64,000 bases of DNA from Janthinobacterium sp. GW456P (GCF_002127655.1 NZ_NEHB01000007.1:20184-84183); one strand, 5' to 3'. Shown: positions 27,776-39,425, counted from the first letter of the stretch. A program made the numbers and translations. The notes: generated from the sequence alone by a model not told the origin.

Positions 27776-28356
27776 GGTGTTTCTCCCGCAACGCCAGGCG
27801 TATCGGTTGGCGCATCGGTCAAATAAAAGGTCAGGCGCAGGCGCGCTTCGAGCTGCGTATCGGCGATCTGCTCGCGGCGAAAACTCAGTTCGTCGAGCGA
27901 GGCGAAGGGGACGGCGCGCAGCGCCTGCAGCGCGAACTGCCACACGGCCGCATAACTGCCCTTGAGCGGCAAGGTCACCTGCCAGGTGGCGACACGGCTA
28001 GCCTTGTCGTAGCCGCTCTTGTACTCGCCCTGCGTCAGCAGCAAGCCGTTTTTCGCGGCCAGGTCGAACAGCTGCTTGACCTGCTGCTCCGCGTGGCGCT
28101 GCTGTCCCAGGGCGGCATAAAAGCGCGCCAGGTTCTCGCTGGCCGTCGCCGGCGGCGCCAGGGCCGCCACGGCCAGCGCTGGCTGCGGCAAGGGCCGCGC
28201 CTCCAGCTGCGCCGCCACGGCGCGCTGCTTCCAGGCCCACGCCCAGGCAACGATCCCCATTGCGAGCAGAAGCACGGCCAGGCAGGCGGGAACGCCCAGG
28301 CGACGCAGCAGCAGTTGCGTGCGCAGGCGCAAGATGTTGATATCGATGGCCATCAT
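27772..28356 (-). CDS. PilO/GspM-like inner-membrane assembly protein
   Basis: 194 residues. Short cytoplasmic start, one membrane helix (about 20-42, PACLAVLLLAMGIVAWAWAW), a helical coiled region to about 115, then a ferredoxin-like periplasmic part (VATWQVTLPLKGSYAAVWQFALQALRAVPFASLDEL). This is the PilO/GspM layout: bitopic protein with coiled coil and ferredoxin fold. The start overlaps the upstream PilN-like gene and its end overlaps the start of the frameshifted gene, so translation is coupled. Assignment rests on topology and gene order, not strong sequence identity. Confidence 0.75.
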   Translation of the reverse strand: MMAIDINILRLRTQLLLRRLGVPACLAVLLLAMGIVAWAWAWKQRAVAAQLEARPLPQPALAVAALAPPATASENLARFYAALGQQRHAEQQVKQLFDLAAKNGLLLTQGEYKSGYDKASRVATWQVTLPLKGSYAAVWQFALQALRAVPFASLDELSFRREQIADTQLEARLRLTFYLTDAPTDTPGVAGETP

Positions 28357-28901
28357 GGCGTACCCCAGCGCGCTTCGAGCTGGAAGCGCAGCGGTTTGTT
28401 CGGATCGAGCGCGTTGATTTCATGGCGCAGCAGCTGCACGCGGGAGCCGAAGAGCTCCTGCTGCTTCAATTGCGCGATATAGGCCACCATGGCGTCGCTG
28501 CCGGTCGTTTCGGCCGTGATCTTCAGCACACGCTTGCGCGCGTCCGGCTCCAGCGCCAGCAGCGCGATGGCGGGCGGCGTGGCGCTGGCCAGCGCATCCT
28601 GCAGGTCGCGCCACGGCAGGTTCAATTGCAGGATGGCCGCATTCACGGCTGCCGCCTGCGCCGGTGCGATGGCCATTTGCGGCGCTGGCGCGGGGCCCAG
28701 CGTGGCGGCCAGCACGCGCTGCTGCGCGCGCTGCAACTGTCCCTCGCGCAGCTGCTGGCGCTGCAGTGCGGCGCTGCCGCTGTAGGCCGCCGTGACAGTC
28801 AGCGCCAGGCCCAGCGCGCCAGCAAGCCACGCCCACGCAGGCACGCGGTGCAGGCTGCGACGCCAGCCGGGAGGCGCGAAATCGATATCGAGGCGCGTCA
28901 T
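28353..28901 (-). CDS. PilN-like inner-membrane assembly protein
   Basis: 182 residues. MTRLDIDFAPPGWRRSLHR is a cytoplasmic tail of the type that binds PilM in PilN proteins; a membrane helix (about 25-45) follows, then a coiled region and a C-terminal domain with DLQDALASATPPAIALLALEPDARKRVLKITAE and LQLLRHEI, matching the GspL/PilN ferredoxin-like fold. It lies between PilM-like and PilO-like genes with 4-bp overlaps on both sides, the PilMNO order. Confidence 0.78.
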   Translation of the reverse strand: MTRLDIDFAPPGWRRSLHRVPAWAWLAGALGLALTVTAAYSGSAALQRQQLREGQLQRAQQRVLAATLGPAPAPQMAIAPAQAAAVNAAILQLNLPWRDLQDALASATPPAIALLALEPDARKRVLKITAETTGSDAMVAYIAQLKQQELFGSRVQLLRHEINALDPNKPLRFQLEARWGTP

Positions 28902-29749
28902 GCCACGCCTCCGCTGTGGGCCAGCCGGCCGGCCGGCGACAAAGCGCCTTGCCCGTCCGGCGTGGCAAAAACCTGGCAGTGGAACTCTTTTGTCGGCGTC
29001 AGCCATGCGGGCGGCGGCGCGCCGCACAGCTGCAGCAGCGCTGGTGCGGGCACGCCTTGCAGCAGCGCCTCGCGCGCCAGCGTCTGCACCAGCCAGTCCC
29101 TGCCGGCACCAGGCGGCACGGGCAGCGCGCGCACGGCGCACAAGCGGCCATCGCGCCGCACGCCCAGGGTCAAGGCGTTTTCCTGCAACTGGCCGAACCA
29201 GGCGCCCGGTTTCAAGGCGCCGTGCCAGCGGTTCCAGTGGCGCGCGAATTGCGGCGTAATAAAAATCAGGGCCAGCTTGCGTTCGGCCGCCACGCGCGTC
29301 AGCTGCGCCAGCAGCGCACGGGGCACGGCGCAGAAAAACGGCGCGCGCGCATCCCAGGCACTGCTGCTGTGCCACAGGCCGGGCGCATCGCCATACAGCG
29401 ACTGGAAGCGCAGCGCGGCGGCAGCCTCGATGTCGGCCAGGCGCGCGGCGCCCTGCGGCAAATCCACCTGCCACAGGCGCGCCAGCCCATCGTCGAGCAC
29501 CACGGACAGGGGCCAGCCCGCGTAGTGGTCCGCCGGCAGCAGCCGCTCCAGCAACTGCGCCAGCGCCTGGCCCAGGGCGGAAAAATCGCCATGCAGGCCC
29601 TGACCGGCGTCCGGCACATACGCGGCGTCGCCCAGCGGCGTCCAGGCGGGCGCGCGCCAGCGGCTGCCGCGCCACAAGCTCAAGCCATCCGCCGCCACGC
29701 CCAGACGCAATGCCTGTCCCAATCTCAACTTCGCAAAACCGCTACGCAT
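28898..29749 (-). CDS. PilM/MshI-like actin-fold assembly protein
   Basis: 283 residues without signal peptide. It begins MRSGFAKLRLGQALRLGVAADGLSLWRG and has a WPLSVVLDDGLARLWQVDLP region and AGRDWLVQTLAREALLQG near the C-terminus. The size and position before PilN- and PilO-like genes suggest the cytoplasmic PilM/MshI or GspL-cytoplasmic role. The ATP-binding residues of true PilM are not clear, so it may be a divergent, non-nucleotide-binding version. The frame is open upstream, but 29749 overlaps the gspE stop by only 8 bases and gives a sensible N-terminus. Confidence 0.7.
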   Translation of the reverse strand: MRSGFAKLRLGQALRLGVAADGLSLWRGSRWRAPAWTPLGDAAYVPDAGQGLHGDFSALGQALAQLLERLLPADHYAGWPLSVVLDDGLARLWQVDLPQGAARLADIEAAAALRFQSLYGDAPGLWHSSSAWDARAPFFCAVPRALLAQLTRVAAERKLALIFITPQFARHWNRWHGALKPGAWFGQLQENALTLGVRRDGRLCAVRALPVPPGAGRDWLVQTLAREALLQGVPAPALLQLCGAPPPAWLTPTKEFHCQVFATPDGQGALSPAGRLAHSGGVA

Positions 29750-31448
29750 GCAGGGTGACCCTCTTGATTTCCGTGATGGTGGTGGCACCCCGCTTGACCA
29801 GTTCCAGCGCCGCCAGGCGCAAGCTGCGCGTGCCGTTCGCATGCGCGGCCGCCTTGATCTGGCGGATCGGTTTTTTATCGACGATGAGTTCGCGGATTTC
29901 ATCGGTCAGCACGAGAATCTCGGCGATCGAGCGGCGTCCCTTGTAGCCCGTGCCGCGGCAGTCGCCGCAGCCCTTGCCCTGCTTGAATTCATAGCCTGCC
30001 ACGTCGGCGCGCGCCAGGCCCACGCTGGCCAGTTCTCCATCGTCGGGCGTGTACTCGGTGGCGCAATGGGGGCAGTTGGTGCGGATCAGGCGCTGTGCCC
30101 AGATGCCGTTCAGGGCCGAGACGAAGGCATACGGATCGATGCCCATGTGCGTAAAGCGGCCGAACACGTCGAACACATTATTCGCATGCACAGTGGTGAG
30201 CACCAAATGGCCCGTGAGGGCCGATTGCACGGCGATTTCCGCCGTCTCGCGGTCGCGGATCTCGCCCACCATGATCTTGTCGGGGTCGTGCCGCAAAATC
30301 GAGCGCAAGCCCTTGGCGAAGGTCAGCCCCTTCTTTTCGTTGACGGGGATCTGCAAGATGCCGGGCAGCTGGTATTCGACGGGATCTTCGATGGTGATGA
30401 TCTTTTCGCGCCCGTTGTGGATTTCCGTCAGCGCCGCATACAGGGTCGTCGTCTTGCCCGACCCCGTGGGGCCGGTGACGAGCAGCATGCCGTAGGCTTC
30501 CTGGGCCAGCGCGCGCAGGGCTTCGAGCGACGGCGTGTCAAAGCCCAGCGCTTCGAGGGTCAGGGCGCCGTAGGCCTCGATCATGGCGCGCTTGTCGAGG
30601 ATGCGGATGACGGCGTCCTCGCCATGGATGCTGGGCATGATGGAGACGCGCAGGTCGATTTCGCGCCCGCCCGACTCGACGCGGAAGCTGCCGTCCTGCG
30701 GCACGCGGCGTTCGGCGATATCGAGTTCGGCCAGCACTTTCAGGCGCGAGATGATGTGCTCGGCCACCTCGATGCCGTTGACGGCCGTGGCGTGATCGAG
30801 CACGCCGTCGACGCGGTACTTGACGGCCAGGCCGCCGGCCGTACTTTCCAGGTGGATGTCCGAAGCACCCGCCTTCAGGGCGTCATATAAAGTCGAGTTG
30901 ACCAGCTTGACGGCGGGGCTGGCCGCTTCCGACACGCTGGCGAAGGACAGCACGGCGGCCGTCTTGCCGTCGCGCCGCGCATCCGAGGCGGCGCCGGGCA
31001 GCAGGCTGTCGACGGCGCGCGCCGATTCTTCCTGCTTCGACAGATAGGCGCCGATATCGGCCTGCAGCGCCAGGCGCACGTTCAACACGCCCTGCCCTGC
31101 ACGCGCGCCGAGCCAGGTTTGCAGGTCGAGGTCGAAGGGGTCGGCGATCACGCCCATCAGTTGTCCGTCTGCGCCGCGCAGCAGCACGCTGTGGCGCGCC
31201 AGCGCCTGCGACAGGGGCAGCACATCGAAGGCGGGAGACAAGGCCAGCATGTCGGCCGTTTCCAGCACGTCCAGGCCGAACGGGCGCGCCAGTGCGCGCA
31301 CCACGGCGCGCGCCTCGATGCCGCTCAGTTCCTGCAATTCCTCGACCAGGCTGCGCTTCGATTGCCGGCTCAGGATGCGCGCATGCTGCAGCAGCGCAGG
31401 GTCGATGGCCGCGATGGCCGCGGTGGAGTCGGCTGCGGATGGCATCAT
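29742..31448 (-). CDS. gspE: GspE, secretion ATPase
   Basis: A 568-residue hexameric ATPase that powers pseudopilus assembly. N1-type domain (about 1-150), then the ATPase: Walker A VTGPTGSGKTTTLYAAL, Asp box, Walker B (LRHDPDKIMVGEIRDRETAE), His box (LTGHLVLTTVHANNVFD), and the tetracysteine zinc site C-P-H-C ... C-G-D-C near 470-505 that separates GspE/PilB from retraction ATPases. No retraction-type ATPase is in the cluster. Start overlaps the gspF stop (ATGA). Confidence 0.93.
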   Translation of the reverse strand: MMPSAADSTAAIAAIDPALLQHARILSRQSKRSLVEELQELSGIEARAVVRALARPFGLDVLETADMLALSPAFDVLPLSQALARHSVLLRGADGQLMGVIADPFDLDLQTWLGARAGQGVLNVRLALQADIGAYLSKQEESARAVDSLLPGAASDARRDGKTAAVLSFASVSEAASPAVKLVNSTLYDALKAGASDIHLESTAGGLAVKYRVDGVLDHATAVNGIEVAEHIISRLKVLAELDIAERRVPQDGSFRVESGGREIDLRVSIMPSIHGEDAVIRILDKRAMIEAYGALTLEALGFDTPSLEALRALAQEAYGMLLVTGPTGSGKTTTLYAALTEIHNGREKIITIEDPVEYQLPGILQIPVNEKKGLTFAKGLRSILRHDPDKIMVGEIRDRETAEIAVQSALTGHLVLTTVHANNVFDVFGRFTHMGIDPYAFVSALNGIWAQRLIRTNCPHCATEYTPDDGELASVGLARADVAGYEFKQGKGCGDCRGTGYKGRRSIAEILVLTDEIRELIVDKKPIRQIKAAAHANGTRSLRLAALELVKRGATTITEIKRVTLHA

Positions 31449-32650
31449 GAAATATCGCCGGCAAGGTCAAAGATGGGCATGTACAGCAGGATCACGATGG
31501 CGCCCACGACCAGGCCGATGGCGGCCATCAGCAAGGGTTCGAAGGTGCGCGTAAACCGGTCGATCCAGCGGCTGATTTCGCCGTCGTAAAAGGCGGCCGA
31601 CTGCGTCAGCATGGGGCCCATGTCGCCCGTGCGCTCGCCCACGCGCAGCATGCGCAGGGAAATCGGCGTCGTCAGCTGGTGCTGTTCAAACGCCGACGAC
31701 AGGGGCTGGCCCGCCTCGATGGCGCCGCGCGCGCCCTGCAAGGATGCCTGCATGCGCGGCGAGACCATCGCCTGCACGGTGGCAATCGCCTGCACGATAG
31801 TAATGCCGCCCTCGGCCAGCATGCCCAGGGTCAGGTACAGGCGCGACAGCTCATAGATGCGCACGCGCTCGCCGATGCCGGGCAATTTGGCCAGCAGACG
31901 CGCCACGCCGCCGTTGCGCAGCACGCGCCGCACGGCAGTGAACACGCCGCCGCCGGTGATAAGCAGCCCGAGCAACAGCAGCACGCCATGCTGCGTGACG
32001 AACTGGCCCCAGCTGAGCATCACTTGCGACATCCACGGCAGATTGCGCCCGGCGCCCTGGTAGACCTCGGCAAAACGCGGCACCACGTAGCTGATCAGGA
32101 AAGCGCTGACGCCGCCGCCCACGGCCAGCAAAATAGTGGGATAGATGGCGGCGCTGACGATCTTGCCACGCACCGTATCGATGCGCTGCTGGTAGTCGAT
32201 GTAGCGCGACAGGGCGCGCGGCAAGTCGCTCGTGCCCTCGGCCGCCTTGACGATACCGATATACAAGGGGGGAAACAGTTCGGCCTGCTCTGCCAGCACG
32301 GCGGAAAAGCGCTTGCCTTCGCGCAAGCCTTCCAGCAGGCGCGTGAGCACGCTGCGCGTGGCCGGCGACGCTTCCTTTTCCAGCAAGGCTTCCAGCGCTT
32401 CGACGATGCCCAGCCCCGCTTGCAGCAGCGCCAGCAATTCCTGACTGAACAGCAGCAGGGGCAAGGCCCGCGCGCGCTGGCGCCCGGCCGCGCTGAACGG
32501 CGTGGCGCGCACGGGACGGATGGCGCTGACGAACAGGCCGCGCGCCTCGGCCTGGCGGCGCGCATCCGCCTCGTCGCGTCCGTCGATCACGCACGTATGC
32601 AAGGTGGCTACGGCCTGGTCCGTGGAAAGCGCGCGTACTTCAAACTGCAT
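31445..32650 (-). CDS. gspF: GspF, inner-membrane platform protein
   Basis: A 401-residue platform protein with two GspF domains and three membrane helices: about residues 160-185 (VSAAIYPTILLAVGGGVSAFLISY), 215-240 and 375-397 near the C-terminus. Typical marks: LLLFSQELLALLQAGLGIVEALEALLE at the start of repeat one and LYLTLGMLAEGGITIVQAI in repeat two, PRFAEVYQ between. It anchors GspE and guides pseudopilin insertion. It lies 36 bases after gspG, overlapping gspE by four bases. Confidence 0.93.
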   Translation of the reverse strand: MQFEVRALSTDQAVATLHTCVIDGRDEADARRQAEARGLFVSAIRPVRATPFSAAGRQRARALPLLLFSQELLALLQAGLGIVEALEALLEKEASPATRSVLTRLLEGLREGKRFSAVLAEQAELFPPLYIGIVKAAEGTSDLPRALSRYIDYQQRIDTVRGKIVSAAIYPTILLAVGGGVSAFLISYVVPRFAEVYQGAGRNLPWMSQVMLSWGQFVTQHGVLLLLGLLITGGGVFTAVRRVLRNGGVARLLAKLPGIGERVRIYELSRLYLTLGMLAEGGITIVQAIATVQAMVSPRMQASLQGARGAIEAGQPLSSAFEQHQLTTPISLRMLRVGERTGDMGPMLTQSAAFYDGEISRWIDRFTRTFEPLLMAAIGLVVGAIVILLYMPIFDLAGDIS

Positions 32651-32686
32651 GATGGCTTGTCCGTAGGAAAAAGAATGGCGCTGGCG

Positions 32687-33130
32687 CTATTGCGAGCTGA
32701 TGTCGGCGTTTTCGCCGCTGCCGCCCGGCTGGCCATCCTTGCCCATCGAGACGATGTCGTACTCGCCCTTGCTGCCGGGCGCACGGTATTGATACGCATG
32801 GCCCCATGGGTCGAGCGGCACGGCTTTTTTCAGGTAAGGGCCATTCCAGCGCGTGCCGGCGGTGGGCGGCGCGGCCAGCAGCGCGGCCAGGCCTTCTTCC
32901 GTGGTCGGATAGCGGCCCACGTCGAGGCGGTAAGTGTCGAGCGATTTTTCAAACGCCTCGATCTGCGCCTTGGCCACCGTCACTTCGGATTTGCCCAGCT
33001 GGGCGAAATACTTGGGGCCGACATACGCGGCCAGCAAGCCGATGATCACGATGACCACCAACAGTTCGAGCAAGGTAAAGCCGCGCGCATGGCGCGTTGC
33101 CGCAAGATTCTGCCTGTGTGCTGCATGCAT
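32687..33130 (-). CDS. gspG: GspG, major pseudopilin
   Basis: 147 residues. Leader with cleavage at HARG/FTLLELLVVIVIIGLLAAYV (Glu5 present), the characteristic helix with VAKAQIEAFEKSLDTYRLD, GRYPTTEEGLAALLAAP, and the canonical GspG calcium-loop C-terminus (DPWGHAYQYRAPGSKGEYDIVS, then DGQPGGSGENADI). This is the true type II secretion major pseudopilin, which makes this cluster a T2SS rather than a type IV pilus. First gene of the eleven-gene operon. Confidence 0.95.
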   Translation of the reverse strand: MHAAHRQNLAATRHARGFTLLELLVVIVIIGLLAAYVGPKYFAQLGKSEVTVAKAQIEAFEKSLDTYRLDVGRYPTTEEGLAALLAAPPTAGTRWNGPYLKKAVPLDPWGHAYQYRAPGSKGEYDIVSMGKDGQPGGSGENADISSQ

Positions 33131-33595
33131 CCGCTAACTCCTTATTGCCTACCTTCAATACATTGCGTCGTGGTGCGCGGCGGATGGCCACGCACGGGCG
33201 ACACGCGCTTGCCTGATGCTTATCAGCCTACCATGCCGGTTATGGTTAATACAATCTTTTCTTTGTACTGTGAACAACAAATTCCTGCGGAAACCATCCA
33301 GTGTGCGCGAAAGGGCCACGCCGGCGCGCGCGTTTGACCGGCTGGTCAATCCTTCAACTATTTTCAATGCGGAAACTATCTACTCCTGGTTACGAACTCA
33401 TAGTAAATGATGAATTTTATTCATTCATTATTTGTAACTTTCAAATTAAATTTGCAAGAATATCAAACAATCAAATTGCCTCTTTTGCTATAGTAAAAGT
33501 CAATTTTCTGCGCATTGATCTTATCCGGCTACGTAGAAAAGAGCATCCCAGACGCAAAACATATTGCATCCTACATAATCACCAAGGGAAAATTC
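33131..33595. other. AT-rich divergent intergenic region
   Basis: 465 bases between gspG and the divergent PEP-CTERM gene. No gene is seen. 33361-33500 is notably AT-rich, with an imperfect inverted repeat AAATGATGAA...TTCATTCATT (33405-33429). It must carry promoters for both the secretion operon and the exoprotein genes. Confidence 0.45.
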
Positions 33596-34357
33596 ATGAC
33601 TCGTATTGTGCATTCGAAGGCAGTTGCCGCAGCAAGTCCTTTCTCGGCCAAGCAGTGGACCGGCGCCGCCATCCTGGCCCTGTCCGCTGCCTGGGCTCCC
33701 GCCGCCATCGCGGACGTGATCAACTTTAACAACATCGACAGCCAGTTCGTCGGCCACGGCGACTCGCTGGAATTCGGCCATTTCCTGCTGACGGGTGCCT
33801 CGAGTGCTACCGGCGCCAGTTATGGCGACCTGGTCGGCGCCGTGTTCGACGGCACGGACCCGGCCGCCTGCGGCATGGCGTGCCCGACCAACAATACGAG
33901 CAATTACTACGCCTCCCTCAACGACGGCATCGTCTACCTCGACCCGCTGAAGACGGGCGGCAGCGTCAGCCTGCAGGGCTTCGACGCCAGCTTCATCGGC
34001 TATGCCCAGGGCGTCACCTATCCGGCCATCGCCGGCCTGCTGCGCGTGCAAGGCTTCTATGCGGACGGCTCTTCCCTGTATGAAACCTACCAGCTGGGCG
34101 GCCCCATCGGCGGCAACTTCCAGTTCCAGCGCTACAACACCAGCGCCAACTTCGCCAGCCAGCAATTCGCCTCGCTGGCCTTCTTCGGTTTCACTTGCAA
34201 CACGGCAGGCAGCTGCAATGCCTTCAACAGCAACAAGGGCCAGTTTGCACTCGACAATATCGTCGCCTCGGTACCGGAGCCATCGACCTACGCGATGATG
34301 CTGCTGGGCCTGGCCGGTATCGGCTACGCCGCGCGCCGCCGCGGCAAGCAAGCGTGA
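33596..34357 (+). CDS. PEP-CTERM protein, QFxxD type
   Basis: 253 residues. Extended signal peptide region (about 1-40, ending WAPAAIADV), a beta-rich domain with FNNIDSQFVGHGDSLEFGHF and two Cys pairs (DPAACGMACPTN; FTCNTAGSCNAF), the GQFALDNI motif of the QFxxD PEP-CTERM subgroup just before the signal VPEPSTYAMMLLGLAGIGYA and RRRGKQA. The start at 33596 has AAGGGAA upstream; the frame extends 27 codons earlier but without signal character. It is followed 48 bases later by the S8 protease on the same strand, likely co-expressed. Confidence 0.9.
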   Translation: MTRIVHSKAVAAASPFSAKQWTGAAILALSAAWAPAAIADVINFNNIDSQFVGHGDSLEFGHFLLTGASSATGASYGDLVGAVFDGTDPAACGMACPTNNTSNYYASLNDGIVYLDPLKTGGSVSLQGFDASFIGYAQGVTYPAIAGLLRVQGFYADGSSLYETYQLGGPIGGNFQFQRYNTSANFASQQFASLAFFGFTCNTAGSCNAFNSNKGQFALDNIVASVPEPSTYAMMLLGLAGIGYAARRRGKQA

Positions 34358-34404
34358 TTGCCGCCTCTTCTTTTTGATACCGATACCGATACAGGAAACC
34401 CCAC

Positions 34405-37557
<3,153 letters not shown>

Positions 37558-37581
37558 CGGTATGGTTTCAGGCAGTAACAC

Positions 37582-37607
37582 AACGCGCCCTGCGGGGCGC
37601 GTTTTTT
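37582..37607 (+). terminator. S8 protease terminator
   Basis: AACGCGCCC and GGGCGCGTT around TGC, followed by six T residues; separates the protease from the I9-like gene. Confidence 0.8.
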
Positions 37608-37633
37608 ATGCGCGACGCGCGTACAATCGACAC

Positions 37634-38047
37634 ATGTCCACACTACGCCTCGGTATTGCCATCCTGGCCGGCATGGCCAGCCTGCATGCGCTGCCTGTCA
37701 CGGCGCAGGCCGCCGCGGCGCGGCAGTCCTATCTGGTACAATTGCGCGCCCCGCCGCTGGCCTCGCAGGCGGACGGCGTGCATGGGCTCGATACGCACAG
37801 CGACGCCGCGCGGCGCTACACGGCCCGGCTGGAAGCGCAGCAGAACGCCGTGCTGGCGCTGGTGCCCGATGCTCCAGTGCAATACCACTACACGGCGGCT
37901 TTCAATGGCTTTGCCGCCATGCTGACGGCGGACGAAGTGGCGCGCCTGCAAGCGAGTCCGGACGTGGCACGGGTGTCGCCCGGCAGCGTCGAACACACGC
38001 AGGATGGCGGCGGCAATGGCAAGAATAAAATACAGGACCAGCGCTAA
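37634..38047 (+). CDS. Free-standing I9/propeptide-like exported protein
   Basis: 137 residues: signal peptide (MSTLRLGIAILAGMASLHALPVTAQA) then a single peptidase-inhibitor I9 domain, RQSYLVQLRAPPLASQ...GFAAMLTADEVARLQASPDVARVSPGS. It closely parallels the propeptide of the S8 protease directly upstream, sharing VQL.PPLAS, APVQYHYTAAFNGFAAMLT and the ARVSPGSVE end where a catalytic domain would start. Instead it stops after a short Gly/Lys tail. It could act in trans as inhibitor or folding aid of the neighbour; equally, it may be the remnant of a second protease gene. It has its own start after a terminator, so it is separately expressed. Its stop overlaps that of epsA-like gene (CTAA). Confidence 0.8.
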   Translation: MSTLRLGIAILAGMASLHALPVTAQAAAARQSYLVQLRAPPLASQADGVHGLDTHSDAARRYTARLEAQQNAVLALVPDAPVQYHYTAAFNGFAAMLTADEVARLQASPDVARVSPGSVEHTQDGGGNGKNKIQDQR

Positions 38048-38715
38048 TGGCTGAGCAAACGCAGCGCGATGCCGCGCGAGACGGCTTGCGTGCGGTTGCT
38101 CACGCCCAATAATTTGTAGATGCGCTGCAAATGGCTTTTCACGGTGGTGCCGCTGATGCCGAGGATTTGCCCCACCTCGTCATTGCTCTTCCCCTCGCGC
38201 ACCCAGTGCAGCACTTCCAGCTCACGCACACTGGCTGCGCGCGTGGCGCCCGGACCGGCCGTGGGTGCACGCCGGCTGGCCGGCAGCGCCAGCCAGTGCA
38301 GGTGCAGGTAGGGCAGCAGCAACTCCAGCGCATACGCCTGGCGTGCCGCATCCGGGGTTCCCATGGCGAACAGGGCAAAAAAGCTGCCGCCGCCCTCGCC
38401 CACGCTGCCGTGCACCAGCACGCCATCGATGACACGAGCCCTTTGGCCGCCCGCGCGCCACGCGAGCGCCAGGCGCGCCAACTGCCCTTGGCGCTCACGC
38501 AACTGCGCCTGATCGGGCACGATGCTGTGCCAGGCTGCGCTGCGCAACACGGCCCCGTCGGCACCCAGTTGCGCACACAGTAATAGGTCGTGCGGCAGCA
38601 GCGTTTGCAGCGGTCCCTGGCTCCACAGGAAAAAATCGCCGGACTCGGCAATGCCATGCGCGCCGAGTATCGCGTGCAGCAGGTATTCCTGTTCCCGTCC
38701 CGTCAGCAGCATCAT
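38044..38715 (-). CDS. epsA: EpsA-type LuxR-family regulator (XrtB/PEP-CTERM-associated)
   Basis: 223 residues. The N-terminal region MLLTGREQEYLLHAILGAHG, then DFFLWSQGPLQTLLPHDLLLC matches the family of EpsA regulators known from exopolysaccharide/exosortase loci. The C-terminal LuxR helix-turn-helix (about 160-215) reads RELEVLHWVREGKSNDEVGQILGISGTTVKSHLQ. No receiver domain is present, so its signal is unknown. The start at 38715 overlaps the stop of the response-regulator gene (ATGA), making the two a coupled pair. Placement between the PEP-CTERM genes and the exopolysaccharide locus fits a role in controlling one or both. Confidence 0.85.
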   Translation of the reverse strand: MMLLTGREQEYLLHAILGAHGIAESGDFFLWSQGPLQTLLPHDLLLCAQLGADGAVLRSAAWHSIVPDQAQLRERQGQLARLALAWRAGGQRARVIDGVLVHGSVGEGGGSFFALFAMGTPDAARQAYALELLLPYLHLHWLALPASRRAPTAGPGATRAASVRELEVLHWVREGKSNDEVGQILGISGTTVKSHLQRIYKLLGVSNRTQAVSRGIALRLLSH

Positions 38716-39425
38716 GCGCACACGGCGGCATCAAACGCCAGATAGCGATAGCCGCTGCCGCGCACGGTTTCGATGCGGTGGCCGCAGCCGCCCGGCTGCA
38801 GTGCCTGCCGCAGGCGTCCCACGTGGGCGTCGACCGTGCGTTCGTCGAGATAGGCCGCATGGCCCCACACCTGGTCCAGCAGGTGCGCGCGGCTATGCAC
38901 CCTGCCCGCATGGTCCATCAGGAAATGCAGCAATTTGAATTCCACGCGGCCCAGGTGGATGGGCACCTTGCCGGCCGTCACGCGCAGGGTATGCGGATCG
39001 AGCCGCAAGACGGTGGCGCCGGCCGTGCTTGCGCCCGTGCGCAAGGCCGATGGCGCGCGCCGGCGCAGCAGCGCATACACGCGGGCCAGCATTTCACGGG
39101 GACCGACAGGCTTGCACAGATAGTCGTCGGCGCCGCTTTCCAGCGCCAGCACCTTGTCCTGTTCGCTGTCGCGCGCGCTGACCATGATGATGGGCAAGTC
39201 GCACAGCTGACTATCCTGGCGCACCTGGCGCAGCAGCGCAATGCCGGACGCATCGGGCAACTCCCATTCCAGCAGCAGCACATCGGGCGGGTCGGCCGCC
39301 AGCAGCGCCAGCGCGCCGCGCCCGTCCAGGGCGCAGCTGACCCGGTAGCCGGCGCCCGCGAGGTTATGTGTCAGCAGCGCCTGCATGGCGGGCGCAGGGT
39401 CCAGCACCAGGATATGGCCAGGCAT
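38712..39425 (-). CDS. OmpR/PhoB-type response regulator with altered receiver
   Basis: 237 residues: receiver domain (about 1-120) and winged-helix DNA-binding domain (about 140-232, VEFKLLHFLMDHAGRVHSRAHLLDQVWG, ERTVDAHVGRLRQAL, GSGYRYLAFD). In the receiver the usual phospho-acceptor Asp is Glu53 (PPDVLLLEWELPD against ...LLDWMLP in PhoB), and the acidic pair at the N-terminus is Asp9-Pro10 rather than two acids. Ser83 and Lys105 (DYLCKPVG) remain. Such a receiver should not be phosphorylated normally and may be locked active. No histidine kinase is in the window. It overlaps the EpsA-type gene by four bases. The frame is open 20 codons upstream; 39425 begins MPGHILVLD. Confidence 0.9.
   Translation of the reverse strand: MPGHILVLDPAPAMQALLTHNLAGAGYRVSCALDGRGALALLAADPPDVLLLEWELPDASGIALLRQVRQDSQLCDLPIIMVSARDSEQDKVLALESGADDYLCKPVGPREMLARVYALLRRRAPSALRTGASTAGATVLRLDPHTLRVTAGKVPIHLGRVEFKLLHFLMDHAGRVHSRAHLLDQVWGHAAYLDERTVDAHVGRLRQALQPGGCGHRIETVRGSGYRYLAFDAAVCA

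Noticed and set aside
27642..27943. Secretin gene extended upstream to 27943
   Set aside because: The open frame is accidental; the lipoprotein leader at 27250 gives the real start, and the upstream part belongs to the frameshifted gene and the PilO-like gene on other frames.
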